DNA of 64,000 nt, from the NCBI GenBank assembly GCA_963761435.1, contig CAVXHJ010000024.1, forward strand, positions 186,001 to 250,000. Reading direction: 5' to 3'. The stretch comes from Roseiarcus sp963761435. Its GTDB lineage: Bacteria; Pseudomonadota; Alphaproteobacteria; Rhizobiales; Beijerinckiaceae. The notes under the pieces are model-generated. The model was not told the origin of the DNA. It did not search any database and was given only the letters and a program-made list of their open reading frames with translations. Made by a program: the position numbers and the translations under genes. Shown piece after piece: positions 62,898 to 64,000 of this stretch; positions within the stretch are counted from its first letter, which is position 1; each line of letters starts with the position of its first letter.

Positions 62898-64000
62898 TCA
62901 GGACTTGTTCTGCTGGTAGGTAATCTTGCCGTCGGGCCCTTTCTCCCAGGTGTACCAGACGTAGTCGACGGTCGTGCGGTCACCCTTCTTGTCATAGGCG
63001 ATCGGGCCGATCACGGTGTTGAACGTCATGCCGGAGTGCATGGCTTCCGCGACCTTCTTCGGATCGAGCGACTTCGCCTTCTCGGCCGCTTGCTTCATGA
63101 TCTGGACGGCGGCGTAGGAATAGAGCGTATAGGCCTCCGGATCGAAATTCTTCGCCTTGAACTCGGCTACGACGTCCTTCGCCGCCGGATTGTTGCGCGG
63201 ATCGGGGCCGAACGACATCAGCGTGCCCTCGACGCCCGGGCCGCCGATTTGCGAGAACTCGTTGTCGGTGATGCCGTCGCCGGAGATCATGACGGTCTTC
63301 AGGCCCTGGTCGCGCATCTGGCGGATGATGAGACCGCCTTCGGTGTGCAGGCCGCCCCACATCAGATAGTCCGCGCCGGATTCCTTGATCTTGGAGACGA
63401 TCGCCGAATAGTCCTTTTCGCCGGTGTTGACGCCTTCGTAGAGGACTTCCTTGAGGCCAAACTTGTGCATGTCCTCAAGCGCGGCGTCGGCGAGGCCCTT
63501 GCCGTAGGTGGTCTTGTCGTGGACGACCGCGATCTTCTTGCCCTTAAGGTGGTCGCGCGCGTATTCAGCCCACAGCAAACCCTGCTGGTCGTCGCGCCCG
63601 CAGGTGCGGAACGCGTCCCAAAGATTGCGGTCTGTGACCTTCGGGTTGGTGGCCGAAGGCGTGATGAACAGGAGGCCGTTTTCGGAATAGACGTCGGAAG
63701 CGGGGATCGTCACGCCGGAATTGAAGTGGCCAACCACAAATTTGACCCCGTCGCCGACAAACTTGTTGGCGACCGACACGCCCTGCTTCGGATCGGAGAC
63801 GTCGTCGCCCTGCTCGAGGGTGATCTGCTGGCCGAGAATGCCGCCGGCCTTGTTGATGTCGTCAACCGCCTGCTGCGTGCCTTGAACGAGCTGAGCGCCA
63901 AAGGCCGCGTTCGGACCGGTGATCGGACCCGCGACGCCCATCTTTATCTGAGCGCTGGCGGCGCCAGAAAACGCCAGGGCCGCGACAAGCGCGACGCCGG
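62898..64000 (-). CDS. Branched-chain amino acid ABC transporter substrate-binding protein, cut by window edge
   Basis: At least 367 aa; the N terminus lies beyond the right edge. The visible part starts in a signal peptide (FSGAASAQIK), then the Leu/Ile/Val-binding fold: MGVAGPITGPNAAFGAQL, GHFNSGVTIPASDVY, ATNPKVTDRNLWDAFRTCGRDD, VVHDKTTYGKGLAD and YLMWGGLHTEGGLIIRQMR. Members bind leucine-type amino acids or amides such as urea. A strong terminator follows. Probable liv transporter genes lie further right. Confidence 0.93.
   Translation of the reverse strand, partial: GVALVAALAFSGAASAQIKMGVAGPITGPNAAFGAQLVQGTQQAVDDINKAGGILGQQITLEQGDDVSDPKQGVSVANKFVGDGVKFVVGHFNSGVTIPASDVYSENGLLFITPSATNPKVTDRNLWDAFRTCGRDDQQGLLWAEYARDHLKGKKIAVVHDKTTYGKGLADAALEDMHKFGLKEVLYEGVNTGEKDYSAIVSKIKESGADYLMWGGLHTEGGLIIRQMRDQGLKTVMISGDGITDNEFSQIGGPGVEGTLMSFGPDPRNNPAAKDVVAEFKAKNFDPEAYTLYSYAAVQIMKQAAEKAKSLDPKKVAEAMHSGMTFNTVIGPIAYDKKGDRTTVDYVWYTWEKGPDGKITYQQNKS

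Overview
This 64 kb window is GC-rich chromosomal DNA from an alphaproteobacterium, most likely of the order Hyphomicrobiales (Rhizobiales) near the Beijerinckiaceae/Methylocystaceae. The lineage is inferred from the CtrA inhibitor SciP with a CtrA-type box upstream, a C4-pathway 5-aminolevulinate synthase, the small conserved families DUF1192 and DUF1465, the Entner-Doudoroff dehydratase Edd, PEPxxWA-CTERM proteins and rhizobial-style palindromic intergenic repeats. No phage, plasmid backbone, CRISPR array or complete insertion sequence is visible.

Layout. 1-1.8 kb: end of a SAM/adenylate-cyclase gene, dsbB plus a YqaA-like membrane protein, and tRNA-Leu(CAA). 2.1-8.3 kb: a five-gene plus-strand set (large phytoene-desaturase-like flavoprotein, an unrecognised 210-aa protein, an isoprenyl diphosphate synthase, a saccharopine-dehydrogenase-like reductase, an acetoacetate-decarboxylase-like protein). 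It looks like an undescribed isoprenoid-modifying pathway and is the best candidate here for a new system. 8.3-15 kb: two long cyclase signalling proteins, mtgA, a tyrosine phosphatase. 15-24 kb: mostly housekeeping (SDR, sciP, lytic transglycosylase, mnmA, DUF1192, DUF1465, thiE, Sel1 protein, edd, a CpaC-like pilus protein). 24-27 kb: MBL hydrolase, L,D-transpeptidase, a tiny PEP-CTERM-like protein. 27-35.4 kb: two divergent 2-hydroxyacid oxidation operons, lutABC (minus) and pncB-glcDEF (plus).

35.4-36.5 kb is repeat-rich and holds two tandem MITE-like elements; a third copy lies at 57.6 kb. 36.5-42.7 kb: a MetE-like methyltransferase divergent from a sugar-type ABC importer whose last gene fuses the ATPase to a permease. 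42.7-46.3 kb: sirtuin, PEP-CTERM protein, Tat-exported amidohydrolase, uracil-DNA glycosylase. 46.5-50.5 kb: cyoABCD quinol oxidase. 50.6-57.3 kb: hemA, HAD, GST, class I aldolase, ferritin-like protein, hemC, a BrnT/HTH toxin-antitoxin pair, tRNA-Ser(UGA). 58.2-64 kb: pyrG, a lipase-like hydrolase, a PEP-CTERM protein, ccdA, and a branched-chain amino-acid binding protein cut by the window edge.

At least eight conserved genes (thiE, an MBL hydrolase, lutB, pncB, glcE, an ABC permease, cyoC, hemC) carry single frameshifts and a ninth (HAD) an internal stop. Because hemC and cyoC are among them and the flanking protein sequence is otherwise well conserved, I read most of these as base-calling or assembly errors rather than true pseudogenes. 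They create three apparent fusion ORFs (PncB-GlcD, LutB-LutC, CyoC-CyoD) that should not be believed.
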